Positions 46,610-58,030 of a stretch of 64,000 bases of DNA are shown in pieces. How positions within the stretch are numbered: the first letter of the stretch is position 1; each line of letters begins with the position of its first letter. The DNA is from Henckelia pumila (taxonomy: Eukaryota; Streptophyta; Magnoliopsida; Lamiales; Gesneriaceae): positions 175,491,685 through 175,555,684 of the forward strand of contig NC_133123.1 in the NCBI RefSeq assembly GCF_033568475.1, given 5' to 3'. The notes under the pieces are model-generated. The model saw only the letters and a program-made list of their open reading frames with translations. It had not been told where the DNA came from and made no database searches. The position numbers and the translations under genes were made by a program.

Positions 46610-47768
46610 ATTTTAAATCATATTTAAAATGAGGGATTTTTAATTATAAAAATATTTGTCTCATCATATTCATTTTATTGCATGCTTGCCGGATTCACGC
46701 AATTTATGTCTAAACATGCATACAATCATAATATCAAATATTATATAGGATGATCGATTCCATTTCTAATTGACCCGTGGTTGCCAATCACGGGTCTTAG
46801 TCCAATCCTAGGTAATATGCAGTATGCAATGCAATCCTATTACATGTGCTTCCAATTTACATTTCTTCAGTCTTTATTGTCTGCTGGGCCCACCGTCTTC
46901 AAATCTTGATCTCCCACTAAATCTAATGCATTTACAATAAATAACAATGACAAGTAGGGGATACATTTTTAGGGGTGGGAACGGGCTATAAACCAAGCCC
47001 ACTTTTATTACATATGACATTCATATCGGGCCATAAACCAGGCCCATTAATAAAACCAACAACAATAAAAACAAAATGTAAATTCCTAACATACACCTAC
47101 AAAATTGGTCATGGCAATCGATCATCCTTATCCAATAATATTTAATTCAAAATTAATTTATTGGATAACATGCAGTGGCAATTCAAATTTAAACAAGATA
47201 AAATCATATTTTATATATAAAATCTCATTTCACATATAAAATCATATTTTATCTCTATATCAAATAAAATCATATTTTATCTATAAAATCCAATTTTACA
47301 AATAAAATCATATTTTACTCAATATATCATAAGATCATATCTTATCATCAATTGTACCAAAATAATTGATTTCAAAATTCAATTTACGGATAAAATATTA
47401 AAATTTTCCAAAAATTCAAATTTATCCAAAATCAATTTTAAAATTTACGGACTCGAACAATTCGATCCGAAATCTCGTGAACCAATCAAAAACAATTTTT
47501 GACCGGATCAAAAATAAAATTTTATCACATTAAAATTAATTTTAATAAAAATAATAAATTTTCCCGCGGGCCGCCCGGGACACTCCCGGGCCGGCCCGCA
47601 CCCGGGGCGCGGGCCGGGGGCAGCCCGGCTGCCCCCTTAGGGCAGCAACAATTGCTGCCCTGGCGGCGCCTGGCGCCGCCGCTGGGTGGCGTCGCCCTGG
47701 GCGGCGCCGTGCGCCGCCCGGGGCAGCAACAATTGCTGCCCCACCGGGCAGCGATCCAATCGCTGCCC
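46610..47768. repeat. Series of triloop hairpins in the copia 2 leader
   Basis: Inverted repeats with a three-base centre, with stem pairs and + strand loop: 46610-46630 (9, CAT); 47128-47168 (6+11, CAA); 47198-47214, 47236-47252, 47264-47280 (7, CAT); 47283-47299 (6, CCA); 47302-47318 (6, CAT); 47329-47345 (7, CAT); 47364-47384 (8 of 9, CAA); 47402-47416 (6, CCA); 47453-47465 (5, CAA); 47486-47502 (7, CAA); 47568-47597 (13 with a bulge, CAC); 47616-47636 (9, CCG); 47639-47661 (10, CAA); 47662-47680 (8, CTG); 47699-47719 (9, CGT); 47720-47742 (10, CAA); 47746-47768 (10, CCA). Every loop begins with C. Confidence 0.85.
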
Positions 47769-47886
47769 AGGTTTTGCCCCGGAAAAAAAATTTTTTTTAT
47801 TTAAAAATATTTATTTTGTTTTCCAAAAACCGAGATTCAAAAATTTTGTACAATCGATTAATTTAATCGTTTGATCTGAGCAACCT

Positions 47887-47899
47887 GGCTTTGATACCA
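47887..47899 (-). promoter_or_regulatory. Primer-binding site of copia element 2
   Basis: In element sense TGGTATCAAAGCC follows the 5' LTR after one base, matching the initiator-Met tRNA primer site of copia elements. Confidence 0.85.
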
Positions 47900-47900
47900 C

Positions 47901-49767
47901 TGTTGGATAACTGGCGGTCAGATCAATCACGATTGATACCCGGTGCAGCGGAAGTTTAAAATTTTTTTTATCATGGAACAATTCCATGGTGTGGGTATCA
48001 ACCATTCAACGATTAAATTATTGTGTGTGTAAAATTCAAATAACAATTAATTAAATTTTACCTTCAATCTCGAAGCGAGATTATTGGACACCACACAGAT
48101 TTCTCTGCGCTTCTTGTATCTCCCAGGAACTGATGAACTCCTTCAATCAGGTCCACGAATGGGGTTTAAATCCCTCTGACAGATTGCACTAGAAAATCTA
48201 TCAGAAGTTTTTCTGCGAAGAGATTAAACGAATCTGATTCGTTATTCCTGACTGCAATTAAAAATCACAGACCGGAATTTCTCAGACAGAGGGGGAGGGT
48301 TCGGCCGATTTCTTTTGAGAGGAGGCTAGGGTTTCGAAAATCCTGTCTCAAAAATTATGACCTGTTGTGTCTAATTTCTGTACTGCAATAACTTATTTAT
48401 AATGCAGGCCACTAACAGCTTAGGGCCCATTAGTCATAAGTTAAGGCCCGACAAGCAAAGCCCGCACGTTCAGAAATTAATATAAAATTCATCGTGACTC
48501 CGATTGATGAACCGATTTCACCAATGTGCACAGAAACCATTTCTGCACATTTTAAAGTCAAAATAAATTTTCCTGAATCCGAATTCAGTGGTTTCCAAAA
48601 ATGTCCATCCCTATGTCATTTTAGGAAATCCTACTCCCTTACTCTTATTTAAGAAGTCCAACTCCTTAGTTCATTAAATTTAACTCTTTAAATTTAACTA
48701 TCTCAACGGGGATTAAAACTCCATTACACTGTGTGACCCTCAATGGTTCAGGGATACAGCTAGCCGTGGGCTCACAACTCCTTGTGACTCGGAACAACAC
48801 TTTCCGACTTGCCCAACGAATCATGGTAAAGCGCCTAGCAACATCGCCCCATGATTCCCTAGGTATCACTAATAGTGCCTACAAGAACCAGTAGATTTTG
48901 GTTAGCGTACAGTACGGTCCCTTCATCCATATATCCCGATCGAATCAACAACCATTGGTATATCGAGAGTCGCTCAAGATTCGATAACTATGCAATACAT
49001 CTTGAAGATCAAATTAGTGACATCGCATGTGCTACTAAGAAACCATTTCTTAAATCACATCAAGTACTCTGGCCAGAGATTTGTCACACTAATATCTCCT
49101 CAGATCGCATAGGATATCCACACTCGCAAGTATGTGGTGAATCCTTGACAACAATGCATTGACTCCTATATGTGTCGTAACTGTACCCAATCTCGACACC
49201 TGATGACCCCCATAGAGTCGGTAAATGAGTCAAAGCACAGCACTAGCATATAGAGTCTCCATGATGTTTCAAGTCGTAAGGACTAATGGTGTACAACCAA
49301 AACCGCGGACTTTATCCACTCGATAAGTGATAACCACTTGGAAAGTCCGGATAGGGTAGTTCGATTATTCATCCTATGAATATCCATTTGCATGCTTCGA
49401 ACATCTCCATGTTCCCTACCAATGAAACGTGGTACTCCGCATCGCAAATGCTAGTCTCAAACTCGAGCGATCCTTATCCTTATTATCGGACGGCTCAATC
49501 GACTAGGAACGGTTTTAGAATATACAGTGACTATAAGATGTATTTCATGATAGACATCCCCATGTTCTACCACATCTTACATACACTATAGTATATTCAA
49601 GGTCTTTATCAAAACAACAATAGTATATCACAATATAACAATATGAAGTAATATAAAGTCATTGCCATTAATAAAAGTGTAAATAATATTAAACAAAAGA
49701 TTGTTTATACAAAGAGTCATCAAAGCCCATAGCCACACAGTTGGCTCACTGGGCACCTACTCTTACA
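47901..49767 (-). repeat. 5' LTR of copia element 2
   Basis: Same length as the 3' LTR and nearly identical to it (three differences seen). It contains the same hairpins, for example 47972-47988. Confidence 0.95.
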
Positions 49768-51369
49768 ACCCCTCTCCCTCCCAAATCTCACGTTTCCTCA
49801 CCCGCATCTCCCCTAACTCACGGCAATCTCACATCTCCACCACTCACCACCGCCCGGAGCTCGCCCCAAGGAATCTAGGAATTCTCATTTTTGAAATTTT
49901 CAGCTCCTTTTTCTTGTTTATTTTGGAGTTAAGGCAAGTATAAACATTTCTTTTGGACACCATGTAAAGATATTATGTGTTTGCTTTGATTTTTTTCATG
50001 TATTTCGAGTTTTTGTGGTTATTACTCAAGGGTTTCGAAATTTCCAAAAATTTCAGCAAGGTTCCTGCCTTGAATTTGAAAATTTCATGTATGTTTGATG
50101 TTGGAATGAGTTATGTGTTGTGTTTGAGTTGAGACTTGGAAGGACTATGCATTATATTTAGAAAATATGGATTTTATGCATAGGTGATGCATTTTTCTTT
50201 CAAAATCAGAATGATTATGCCATAATTTTGTGCGAAATGAGCTTTGATATGTGTGTTGAATGATTTTTGAAAGGGCTTGTGCAATTTGAAAAAATTCAGC
50301 TTGTGTCTCGGTGTGTTTTTGGCTCATTTCTGAATTTTTGTGGAATGATGCTTAAGGGGATGCCTATTCTAGTTGATTGGATGTTTAAATGGTGTGTTGG
50401 ATGAGGTTTTAGATGGATAAGGGGGGTGGAGATGAGGGCTTGGTGGTATAGTGTAGAGGCTTGTAAAAATGGGGCTCCGATTGGGGCAAGTCAGTTAAGA
50501 ATTGGACTTTGAGTTAGCTTTGGTTGTGAGGGCTTGGCTCGAATGGTTCAATGCGGTCTAAGTGGTGTTAATAGAGTTGGTTTGTAGGCTGTAAGGATGG
50601 AAATTCGATAGGTGAAGTGTTTTGAAATGGCCTAAGTTGGTAATGAGTAGTGCAAATTTTTTTTTGAGTCTTGGCTGTGGGCTGTAGGTATTCTGCTCAG
50701 GTTGGTAGTTCTGATGACAAGGTCTGGTGATGGGCTGGTCAAATGTCAAGTCTGGGATGTGAGGGTTGCTTCGGTTCAAGTTGGAGTCATTTTGGATAGG
50801 GGATGGTCAAGTTGGTCGGTGCAGAAATTCCACGGGCGTTAGGGGGCTGTCCCAGTGTTGTGGATTTGGGGCTGGTATATTGACCTTTTGGCGTTAAAGG
50901 CTGGTCACTGGGTTAGTACAGGGTGTGTAGAAGATGTCGGTTTAAGCGAAAGTCGTTTTGGTTAAGGAATTGTCAAGTTAGAGATTTTACGGGTTGAACG
51001 CTCTTAATAAGCCTTGTTTGAGGAGAAATGGAAATTTGTAGATAATTTAGTTTAGCCTAGGGGCAACCACTTAATCATTATTTCTCCTTGATTTAAAGCT
51101 TACTTTCATCCTCTAAAGTTGTGTATTCAGGTGTGTTGTTTCAATCATTCGAGTTGAGTTAAGTTTTAAACTAGCCGAGCACAAGACCTTTGCGTTTTCG
51201 AATCAATTGAAAGTTTGTGTTGATGTTGAGTAAAGTAAAAGTTTGAGGTTGAGTTAAAGTAAAAGTTTTGAATGAGGAGAGTTTATTGTGACAATAGACA
51301 TGCAATGTCGGTCGAGGGATGCCTTGGCTCACTTGCCAATCAGAGGTTTTGGGAGGGCCAGGAGACATA

Positions 51370-51570
51370 TTGTTTCCTCTACCCATAGAAGGGCATTGTA
51401 GTGTCGAGAGAAATCTCGATGTCATTGCCATAGAGGGGCAATGTGGGGTCGGGAGAAATCTGGTGTTCTTGCCAAGAGAGGCAGTGTGAGGCTGAAAGAA
51501 ATTCGGTGTCTTTGCCATAGAGAGGCAATGTTGTGTCGAGAGAAATCTCGACGTCCTTGCCAGCATAGTA
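51370..51570. repeat. About four tandem repeats of 43-45 bp in the large gypsy LTR
   Basis: Units read GGCAATGTGGGGTCGGGAGA followed by AATCT..TTGCCATAGAGA. Each junction TTGCC-ATAGAG-GGCAA can form a small hairpin. The minus-strand ORFs over this block are translations of the repeat. Confidence 0.75.
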
Positions 51571-52147
51571 CTGTAGCCATTGATTGATCAAACCAGAGGG
51601 TCACAATCGAGGATCTAAATTCACAGAGGAAAGTTCAAAGTTAAAGTTAAAGTTTATGATAGTTTATGTTTAAAGGCATGAGTAAAGTTAAAGTTTCAAG
51701 CATGAGTTTGAGTTAAGAATGGGTGAGTTCATTGTATGCGATTTCTTTAAAGTTCTAAGTCTCATATTCATTTAACTTCAAGCATTTTTTTGAGGAATGT
51801 TTCAAGTATTTTGAGTACAGTTATTTTAAAGGGCGTGTGCATGTATAATGTATCCCTAGATATTTCATGCTTTATACTTGTTGAATATTTAGACTCACTA
51901 CTTTGCTTGGTGCAAGTTAGACTTTCGATGAGATCGAGGGGTATGACTCTTGAGTGGAATGCGATGCGGGTTTGGCACATCCCTCCGACCTATGCTAGCT
52001 TTCCGCACAATGTTATTTCTATGTAAATTGGATGTCATGAGTATATTTAGAAAATTATAGAAATTGCTTACTTTGTTGTTTAATATTTTTATGTTTTGAT
52101 TGAATTTGTAAGTTTTAAATTTGAAGAAGTTTATTCTTTATTTCCAT

Positions 52148-52991
52148 CAGGGGCGGTCTAAAGGAAAATGAGGCCCGGGACGATGATTAATATAAGAGTT
52201 TCTTACAGTAATTTTAAAAAAGAGTTGATATTTACACTCCTTTTTTTGTTATTTGAACTCCATTTGTGAATAAATTTACACTTCGTTTTATACATGAAGT
52301 GGAGTGTAGGTAACACAAAATAGAATGTAAAATCAACTCCCATTTAAAAAATCAAATATAAGCTATACAAAATTATCTTCATATTATGTGAATATAATTA
52401 TGAAATTATTCAAAAAAATACATCGAACCATCAGAACTCACAATGTAAGTGATAATTTAATTTAGAAGCAGTTAATTTAGCTATTCAAAGAAAAATTAAA
52501 TAAAAGTCCCAATGTTCAAAGTTAAGTTTCGAAATTTGTAATTTCAATCCATAAATTTTCATCCACGACATGAAATTAACTATAAATATTATAATATAAC
52601 ATTTAATCAAAATTATATTGAACGAGTCATAAGTCAAATTTTAACGCACACAGAGGCCGAGAAGAAATTGGTCGAACATCAAGCTATAAAACTCATGGAT
52701 AAGAACGTCGATGATCAAGAAGATGCGATGGAAAGTGATGGTCGACTAAAAACAACACCAAACTGAGAGGTGATGAACCAAGAAAAGATTGAACATATCA
52801 GTTTTGGTGATAGCTTTGTTGCTGACGATGCACAAGTATTCTTCGATTTTTTAATAACTATTATAATATAATAATAATTAATTGAACTACATTAATACAT
52901 AATATTTATAATATATATGTATAATAAAAATTTTTAATAAATTTGAGGCCCTACCATGGGCCCTGCTCGCCATGGGGTAGGACCGCCCCTG
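52148..52991. mobile_element. Non-autonomous hAT transposon, 844 bp
   Basis: Terminal inverted repeats CAGGGGCGGTC/GACCGCCCCTG are perfect over 11 bp, and the 8-bp duplication ATTTCCAT lies on both sides (52140-52147, 52992-52999). The inside is AT-rich. A decayed coding-like stretch near 52640-52830 (containing EKKLVEHQAIKLMDKNVDD) shows no transposase domain that I recognise. Confidence 0.92.
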
Positions 52992-53235
52992 ATTTCCATT
53001 TGTTGGCATGATAAGTGTTTGAATGTTAAACTTTTGGATTCGCAAACTTGAACTACTTTTATTTCGTTCCTTGATCGTTTATCATTTGCATTGTTGTCTC
53101 GTTAGGTTAAATCTTTTGTGTGCTATTTGGACAGGTGGTTTGTAAATGTTTTAAATAGGTCATGCCAAATTTTTTTAAAAATTTCGCATTATTTTAATAT
53201 CTATTAAATATTATAGGTTAGAGGGTCGTTTCAGT

Positions 53236-53247
53236 TGGTATCAGAGC
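53236..53247 (+). promoter_or_regulatory. Primer-binding site after the large gypsy LTR
   Basis: TGGTATCAGAGC, the canonical initiator-Met primer site, begins two bases after the LTR end. It shows that the large LTR is a 5' LTR and that the internal region extends to the right. Confidence 0.85.
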
Positions 53248-54309
53248 ATGATCTTGGTTTGGGTTTGTGCCTACTGTCGGTTGCAAGAAGCTCGAGAAGT
53301 CTCGCCTTAAAGTCTGTATGTTTTAATGAATTTTATATGTTAGCCGTATTTGAATAACTACTTTAAATGTTTTGATGTCACTGTTTTTTTTAAAAATAAT
53401 TTCAAAGTTGGACGCTTAAATTATTTAAATGTGTAGTTCAGTGTTTGTTTTTGTTTAAAATTTCTTTAGTAGTTTAAAGTGTACTATTTAAATGTCTTTA
53501 AAAAAGCATGCGACTTCAAGTTAAGTTAAATTGGTATACAAATATTCCTTCTAGTTGTAGTCAGGACGTAGAAATTATTTGAGTTGCTTAGTGGTGTTAT
53601 CGATCTTGACGAGGAAGTAGGAGTTTGTCGAAGAATATTAACTTGGGCATTATGAGATATTAATTAGTTGTGGTGTCATCGTTGTTATTTATTTTCTTAT
53701 AATGGATGTTGGACGAATTCAACTAAGTGACTAGCTTGTTTAGAGATTGATAGACGTAATTGAATGAATGCTTTAAATGTTTTAATGTCATCAATTTGAA
53801 AATATTTTCAAAGAGTTATCTATCTAATTTATTTTATGCATGAAGTTTAGTGTATGATGTATGTTTAATATTTTTTTAGTATTTTTTAGGGTATATTTAA
53901 TTATTTTAAAATCATGTTGATTTAGAGATTTAGTGAATTTTGAGATTTGATGGAAGATAGGAGTCTACCCGAAGATATTAACTGTACCTTATGAGTTGTT
54001 AATTGTGGTGTTACTGAAGGAAATCATTTTCTTATGGATGAATTTTAGTCGAACTTTAGTAAGTGGCTAGTTTGATTAAGGATAGATATATATAAGTTTT
54101 GCAAGTTAATTAGTGAGTCCGAAATTTACGAGGACCTAGACTAAATTTAAGGTATCATTGCAATTTTTGTGTGAACATTGAATTGAGGAATGTTGCGCGC
54201 TAGAATTAAAGTGAAGGGTTTAGAATACAGTTATAGCTCTAATTGATGGCTTCAAACCTATTTAAAAATGCATGTTTCTACCTTTCTTTACTACATCAGG
54301 AGGTCGTAG
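53248..54309 (+). other. Decayed 5' internal region of the large gypsy element
   Basis: About 1.06 kb after the primer site has no open frame. It includes two related blocks (near 53340-53640 and 53760-54060, both with ATGTTTTAATGTCA.. and ..AGGAGT(T/C)T..CGAAGA(T)ATTAACT) suggesting an old duplication. It ends where LTR E begins. Confidence 0.45.
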
Positions 54310-55695
54310 TGTAGTGACCCACACCATGATCACCTACTAATCAAAAGATTAAACATGAATTATAACTTAAATAAACATAGATCAGAATTTAACAGTGGAA
54401 AACATAATCAAATACAATCCCAAGGAAAGGAATCTGTAAATACTTAAGTTATACAACCATATCGAAATAACTGTATCAAAACATAATACTTAAAACCCCA
54501 CTGGAACCTAACTCCACCACTGCTGCCATCCTGCAACTACGATCTCCCAGAGCCTCCTGCTCCATCAAGTCTGAGATCTGCCCCATGGAATAGGGTGTCC
54601 AAAAACAGTATGAGGACGTGATCATAAAAAGCTCAGCATGAGAGTATGCATATAAAAATATTATATGTTCATGTATGCAAGTGTACGGGTACCAAGACAC
54701 GAGGTCAAGAAGTCCTTCTCACAGATCGGACCCAGGGTATATAGCACGCTGCGTCGTCGCATTAGGAGGTGGCTCCTACACCCAGTGGATAATGGTGACC
54801 TGATCACGAGTTCATATGTCCAACCTCCACTACATATAGGGTGAGCACTCTACTATTGACTATCTCAAGAATACATGCTCAATATGATCATTCATGAAGC
54901 ATAATAACGTGACATAATATATGCAGATAAAATCATGTCATATAAACAATGCAACACATAATACATGCATACTCAGTCAAGGTATCTCGAAAAGTACTTT
55001 CGTACCTTAATTCTACTAGGCAAGCTACACCAGCTCTAAGTCCAAGCCTATAGACCGCACTACAATGCATAATACTCATGCATCATAATCTTATTCTAAA
55101 AACCTTAACTAAGCTATATCATACTCCCTATTTTCTATAAAGATATAGAGCTATACCTTCGTCCGTCGTCAGCCCACTGATGAAGACTTCCCTAGAACTT
55201 GGGCACCACTCCGCTGCAACTCCGGAGCACCTCACCAACTCCTGGAACAAGACTAGGAAGGCTGGAAACGATCAAAACACTATGAGAAAGAGAGGAGATC
55301 TTGTGATTTTGGTGTGAAAATGTGATCCTCGGAACCTCTATTTATAGGCGGAGACCGGACGCCCCGATCTCAGCATGTAGAACACGTCACTGCATGGACA
55401 GTTCGGACGCTCTGAACCCCTGCATGTCCGATCAGTGTTGACACCTCACTAGCTACATGGCTTAACTGAGTTCGGACGCTCCGATCATGGTTCTGACGCT
55501 CTGATCTCAACGTAGCCTCCGAACTAGGAATTGAGCTTTCGAAGTGTTCGGACCCTCCGAACTTGGGTTCGGACCTTTCGAACTGTCCTTAGCCAAAAGT
55601 CCATAATTTTCCATATTTAATCCAAATTAAGCCTCTAATCCATGCTTAATCATTTTTAATCACTTAATCTTGTAAAATAGATCCGGTCTACTACA
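54310..55695 (-). repeat. 3' LTR of a gypsy element of family C (LTR E), reverse orientation
   Basis: In element sense it starts TGTAGTAGACCGGATC and ends GGGTCACTACA; 1386 bp. It is a diverged copy of LTR C. It is preceded in element sense by the family's polypurine tract. Several GTTCGGA..TCCGAAC palindromes with three-base centres lie at 55401-55417, 55470-55486 and 55546-55562. Confidence 0.8.
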
Positions 55696-55830
55696 TTCTA
55701 CCCCTCTTAAGATAATTTCGTCCTCGAAATACATATTAAGTATAAAAATTCAACATTGATCAAAACATTCTTTATTAATATAGAGCATTTTACAAGATAC
55801 ATCCAGAAATCAAAATCAGAATAACTCAGG
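55696..55830 (-). other. Polypurine tract and last internal bases of the LTR E element
   Basis: In element sense the block reads ATTTCGAGGACGAAATTATC then TTAAGAGGGGTAGAA next to the LTR, nearly the same as before LTR C. Family identity is lost beyond about 55830, so the rest of this element was deleted or overwritten. Confidence 0.65.
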
Positions 55831-56070
55831 AACAAGCAATGTCAGTTGATGAGATCAACTGATTTCATTAAATTCAGCTGATTCAATTTAAAGATATCAT
55901 CAATTGAGGGGGAACAACCTTACTACAGATACAAAAAACTAGAGGAGATGAAATCAGAGATTCATATCAAAGATTGAGAAAAAGTCAGCCATTTATGACA
56001 AAGATCAAATCATCAAATACCAAAAAGGGAAATTGTTGAAGAGGTTTCGATAATATCAAAAAGGAGAAAC
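55831..56070 (+). other. 3' internal end of a Sirevirus-like copia element (G)
   Basis: The stretch shows AAAAAGGGAAATTGTTG and AAAAAGGAGAAACTG, polypurine-like phrases typical before Sirevirus LTRs. It contains TCAGTTGAT/ATCAACTGA (9-bp arms around GAG, 55842-55862). No coding frame remains. Confidence 0.5.
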
Positions 56071-57190
56071 TGTTGGAATAGTACCGAGTTTTGATATTAC
56101 GAAACTGATCTACCAAATTCGCTAAACTACACTCCTCAACTGAATAACAGAGAAAGACATAAACTAAAGGGCTAAACTGATGGAATCAACTGAGTTGAAT
56201 GTTGACCACATCGTAACTAAGGCAAAAGAGATAAACTGCAGTTAAAGACGAACTGAAACCTTTAGTAGCATCAAAAAAGTATCAAGCAGTTGAGCACGAG
56301 AAATGACGACACATGACAAACTACATTCAATCTAGGAAGCTAAACTGAATGAGTTTTCCTAAAGTTAAACATGCCTAAACTCAACTGACCAAGATACTGA
56401 GTCAACTAAACTGAATCAAACACAAATCATTTGGATAAACTTTTCTGTACCTGACCAACACCTCAAAAATCAGAACACATCAGTGTACGATGGTGTCAGA
56501 GAATGTCTGTGGATGAGACAAGCTAATGACATTAATTTGAATTCAAATGACATGTTGCCCGCCGAGTATAAATACATATCTGCGGTACTTGAACGTGATC
56601 CGACTCACTAATAAACCTCGCATACATATTCAAGTTATCAGAAATAAACTGAATTACTTCAGTTTACTCATTCATTCAATAAAATCAGCAGAAATCATTT
56701 CAAAGCATATCATCCAAGAGTCGAAGAACACTAGCAAGAACTTTCAAGCATAGCAGATCAATGAGGATCAATTAGTGCAAAGTGTTGTGTAACAACATGT
56801 GCTGTATCAGTTGAGGTGTTGCAAACCTCGTTGTAACAGAAGTAGTTGTGAACTGTGTTCTTGAGTGTTTTTAGGAGTTCTTCTAGAGTAAATCCTTCCA
56901 AGGTGGAAGAATAAGTGACGTAGGAATCTTTGAAATCTCCAAACATCCATTAATAACCTTTGTGCCATTTTACTTTCAGTTTATCACTCACTCACTCACC
57001 ACTCCAATTAATTCATTAATTTACAAGTTCAATCTGTTAGTTGACCTCATTCCGCACTTATCACGTTGGTCAATTAACATCGACAAGCGAGACAAAAAAA
57101 AGAATTTAGTTGACCAACCTCAACTGAACTTGTCTTAGCATTTCTAGTATTAAATTACTACAGTGCTCTCAATTGAGCAGATAACCCCAA
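56071..57190 (+). repeat. 3' LTR of Sirevirus-like element G (right end approximate)
   Basis: It starts TGTTGGAATAGTACCGAGTT after a purine-rich tract, a classic copia/Sirevirus LTR opening. TCAACTGA/TCAGTTGA motifs recur throughout (for example near 56190, 56390 and 57120). A TATAAATA box is at about 56567. The small ORFs are not supported, and the right boundary is a guess from loss of the motif. Confidence 0.5.
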
Positions 57191-57829
57191 ACCGATCCTG
57201 TCAAAATATTTTTAGAAAAATGTTATCTAAATATAGTTTTTAAAGAACAAATAAGATGTTTTTGTTGATATTTTTAGAATTGAAAGTAATGATGAAAACC
57301 AAAACATATTACCTTTTAACTACAAAAAACGTTTTTATAAAATAGTTTTTCAAACGCATATTTACTCTTTAAAAAAACTTTCAAAACATTTTATAAAACA
57401 GTTTTATAAAAATATTTTATAAGTCTTTGTCAAAACAAAATCTAAATGAATCACGACTACAAAAGCCATCAATAACTTAATTGCAGCAAACTATCTGCAT
57501 ATATTACGGTAATATTTGGGAGAGTTTTTAATAAACATTTCTCAGCTTTTCTTTAACAAAATTTCAAAAATTTTGAGAAATTTTTTTAAGAAAAAGCTGA
57601 AAAGTACTTCCGAGAAAGCTCTGTCAAACACTATCTAAATACGCTGTGTACACATTTTATGCCTAATGCATAATTATATTGTCAGATCCATCATTATTAA
57701 AAACACTTGATACTTGTAAGCGTTAAAACCTCTCAAACTTAATATTCTGAAAACACGGTTCATGGTTTTTAAAAACAATTTCGTGCATAAGAAATTTTAG
57801 ACCATACTAAAAACGATATTTTCTTCCTT
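57191..57829. other. AT-rich DNA, nothing recognised
   Basis: No ORF, LTR end or inverted repeat that I can support, apart from short homopolymer-rich inverted strings near 57540-57600. Confidence 0.5.
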
Positions 57830-58030
57830 TTTTTTGACGTATAACTCGCACTCTTTATCTTTCGGTGCTCATTGGATAAATCTTCGGACTAACATAATTG
57901 CCTGCAAACTAGGCTACCAGGTAAATCGCACAAGTCCTGTACGACAGGTTAGTCTAAGAAAGTGTTGATATGAGGAATCAAACTCTTTACCTCTGGTCAA
58001 GTGTTCATCTACTTCACCAACTTAGAGACC
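57830..58030 (-). mobile_element. Probable tRNA-derived SINE
   Basis: On the minus strand a tRNA-like head (GGTCTCTAAGTTGGTGAAG) with an A-box-like segment is followed by GAGTTTGATTCC (57974-57985), close to the pol III B-box GGTTCGANTCC. The body AGGACTTGTGCGATTTACC and GGTTAG-like segments resemble plant SINEs. It ends in an A-run (the T-run at 57828-57835 on the + strand). Clean target duplications were not found. Confidence 0.5.

Larger units (their letters stand above)
46044..47886 (-). other. Unusually long leader of copia element 2
   Basis: About 1.84 kb separates the primer site from the gag start, long for a copia element. It has no credible ORF. From gag outward it holds a degenerate 88-bp repeat (46233-46514), AT-rich DNA, then a dense hairpin field (47128-47768) whose last 210 bp is extremely GC-rich. 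Confidence 0.8.
40248..49767 (-). mobile_element. Ty1/copia retrotransposon 2, complete and very young
   Basis: Two LTRs of identical length (1867 bp) bracket an internal region with primer site, a long leader, one gag-pol frame and a polypurine tract, all in minus orientation. Perfect 5-bp duplications ACCCC lie at 40243-40247 and 49768-49772. Comparing the LTRs by eye I found three differences (near 40696, 41217 and 41568 in the left copy), about 0.16%. Only one in-frame stop interrupts the polyprotein. It inserted into the large gypsy LTR. Confidence 0.95.
38977..53233 (+). repeat. Very large gypsy LTR (Tekay-like), split by three later insertions
   Basis: The left end reads TGTAGCGCCTAAAATCC and the right end GGGTCGTTTCA, followed by a Met-type primer site. 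Subtracting the copia element with its duplication, the MITE and the hAT element leaves about 3.7 kb, within the range of Tekay/Del-type LTRs. The pieces on either side of the copia insertion (..CTAGCTGCCCCATCACCCC / ACCCCTCTCCCTCCC..) join smoothly. The ORFs at 50145-52026 have no protein signature. The left end is less certain than the right. Confidence 0.6.

Noticed and set aside
51171-51604. Minus-strand ORFs with repeated SLWQRHRISF-like segments
   Set aside because: Peptide repeats are produced by the 43-45-bp DNA repeats in the large gypsy LTR; three frames are open for the same reason.
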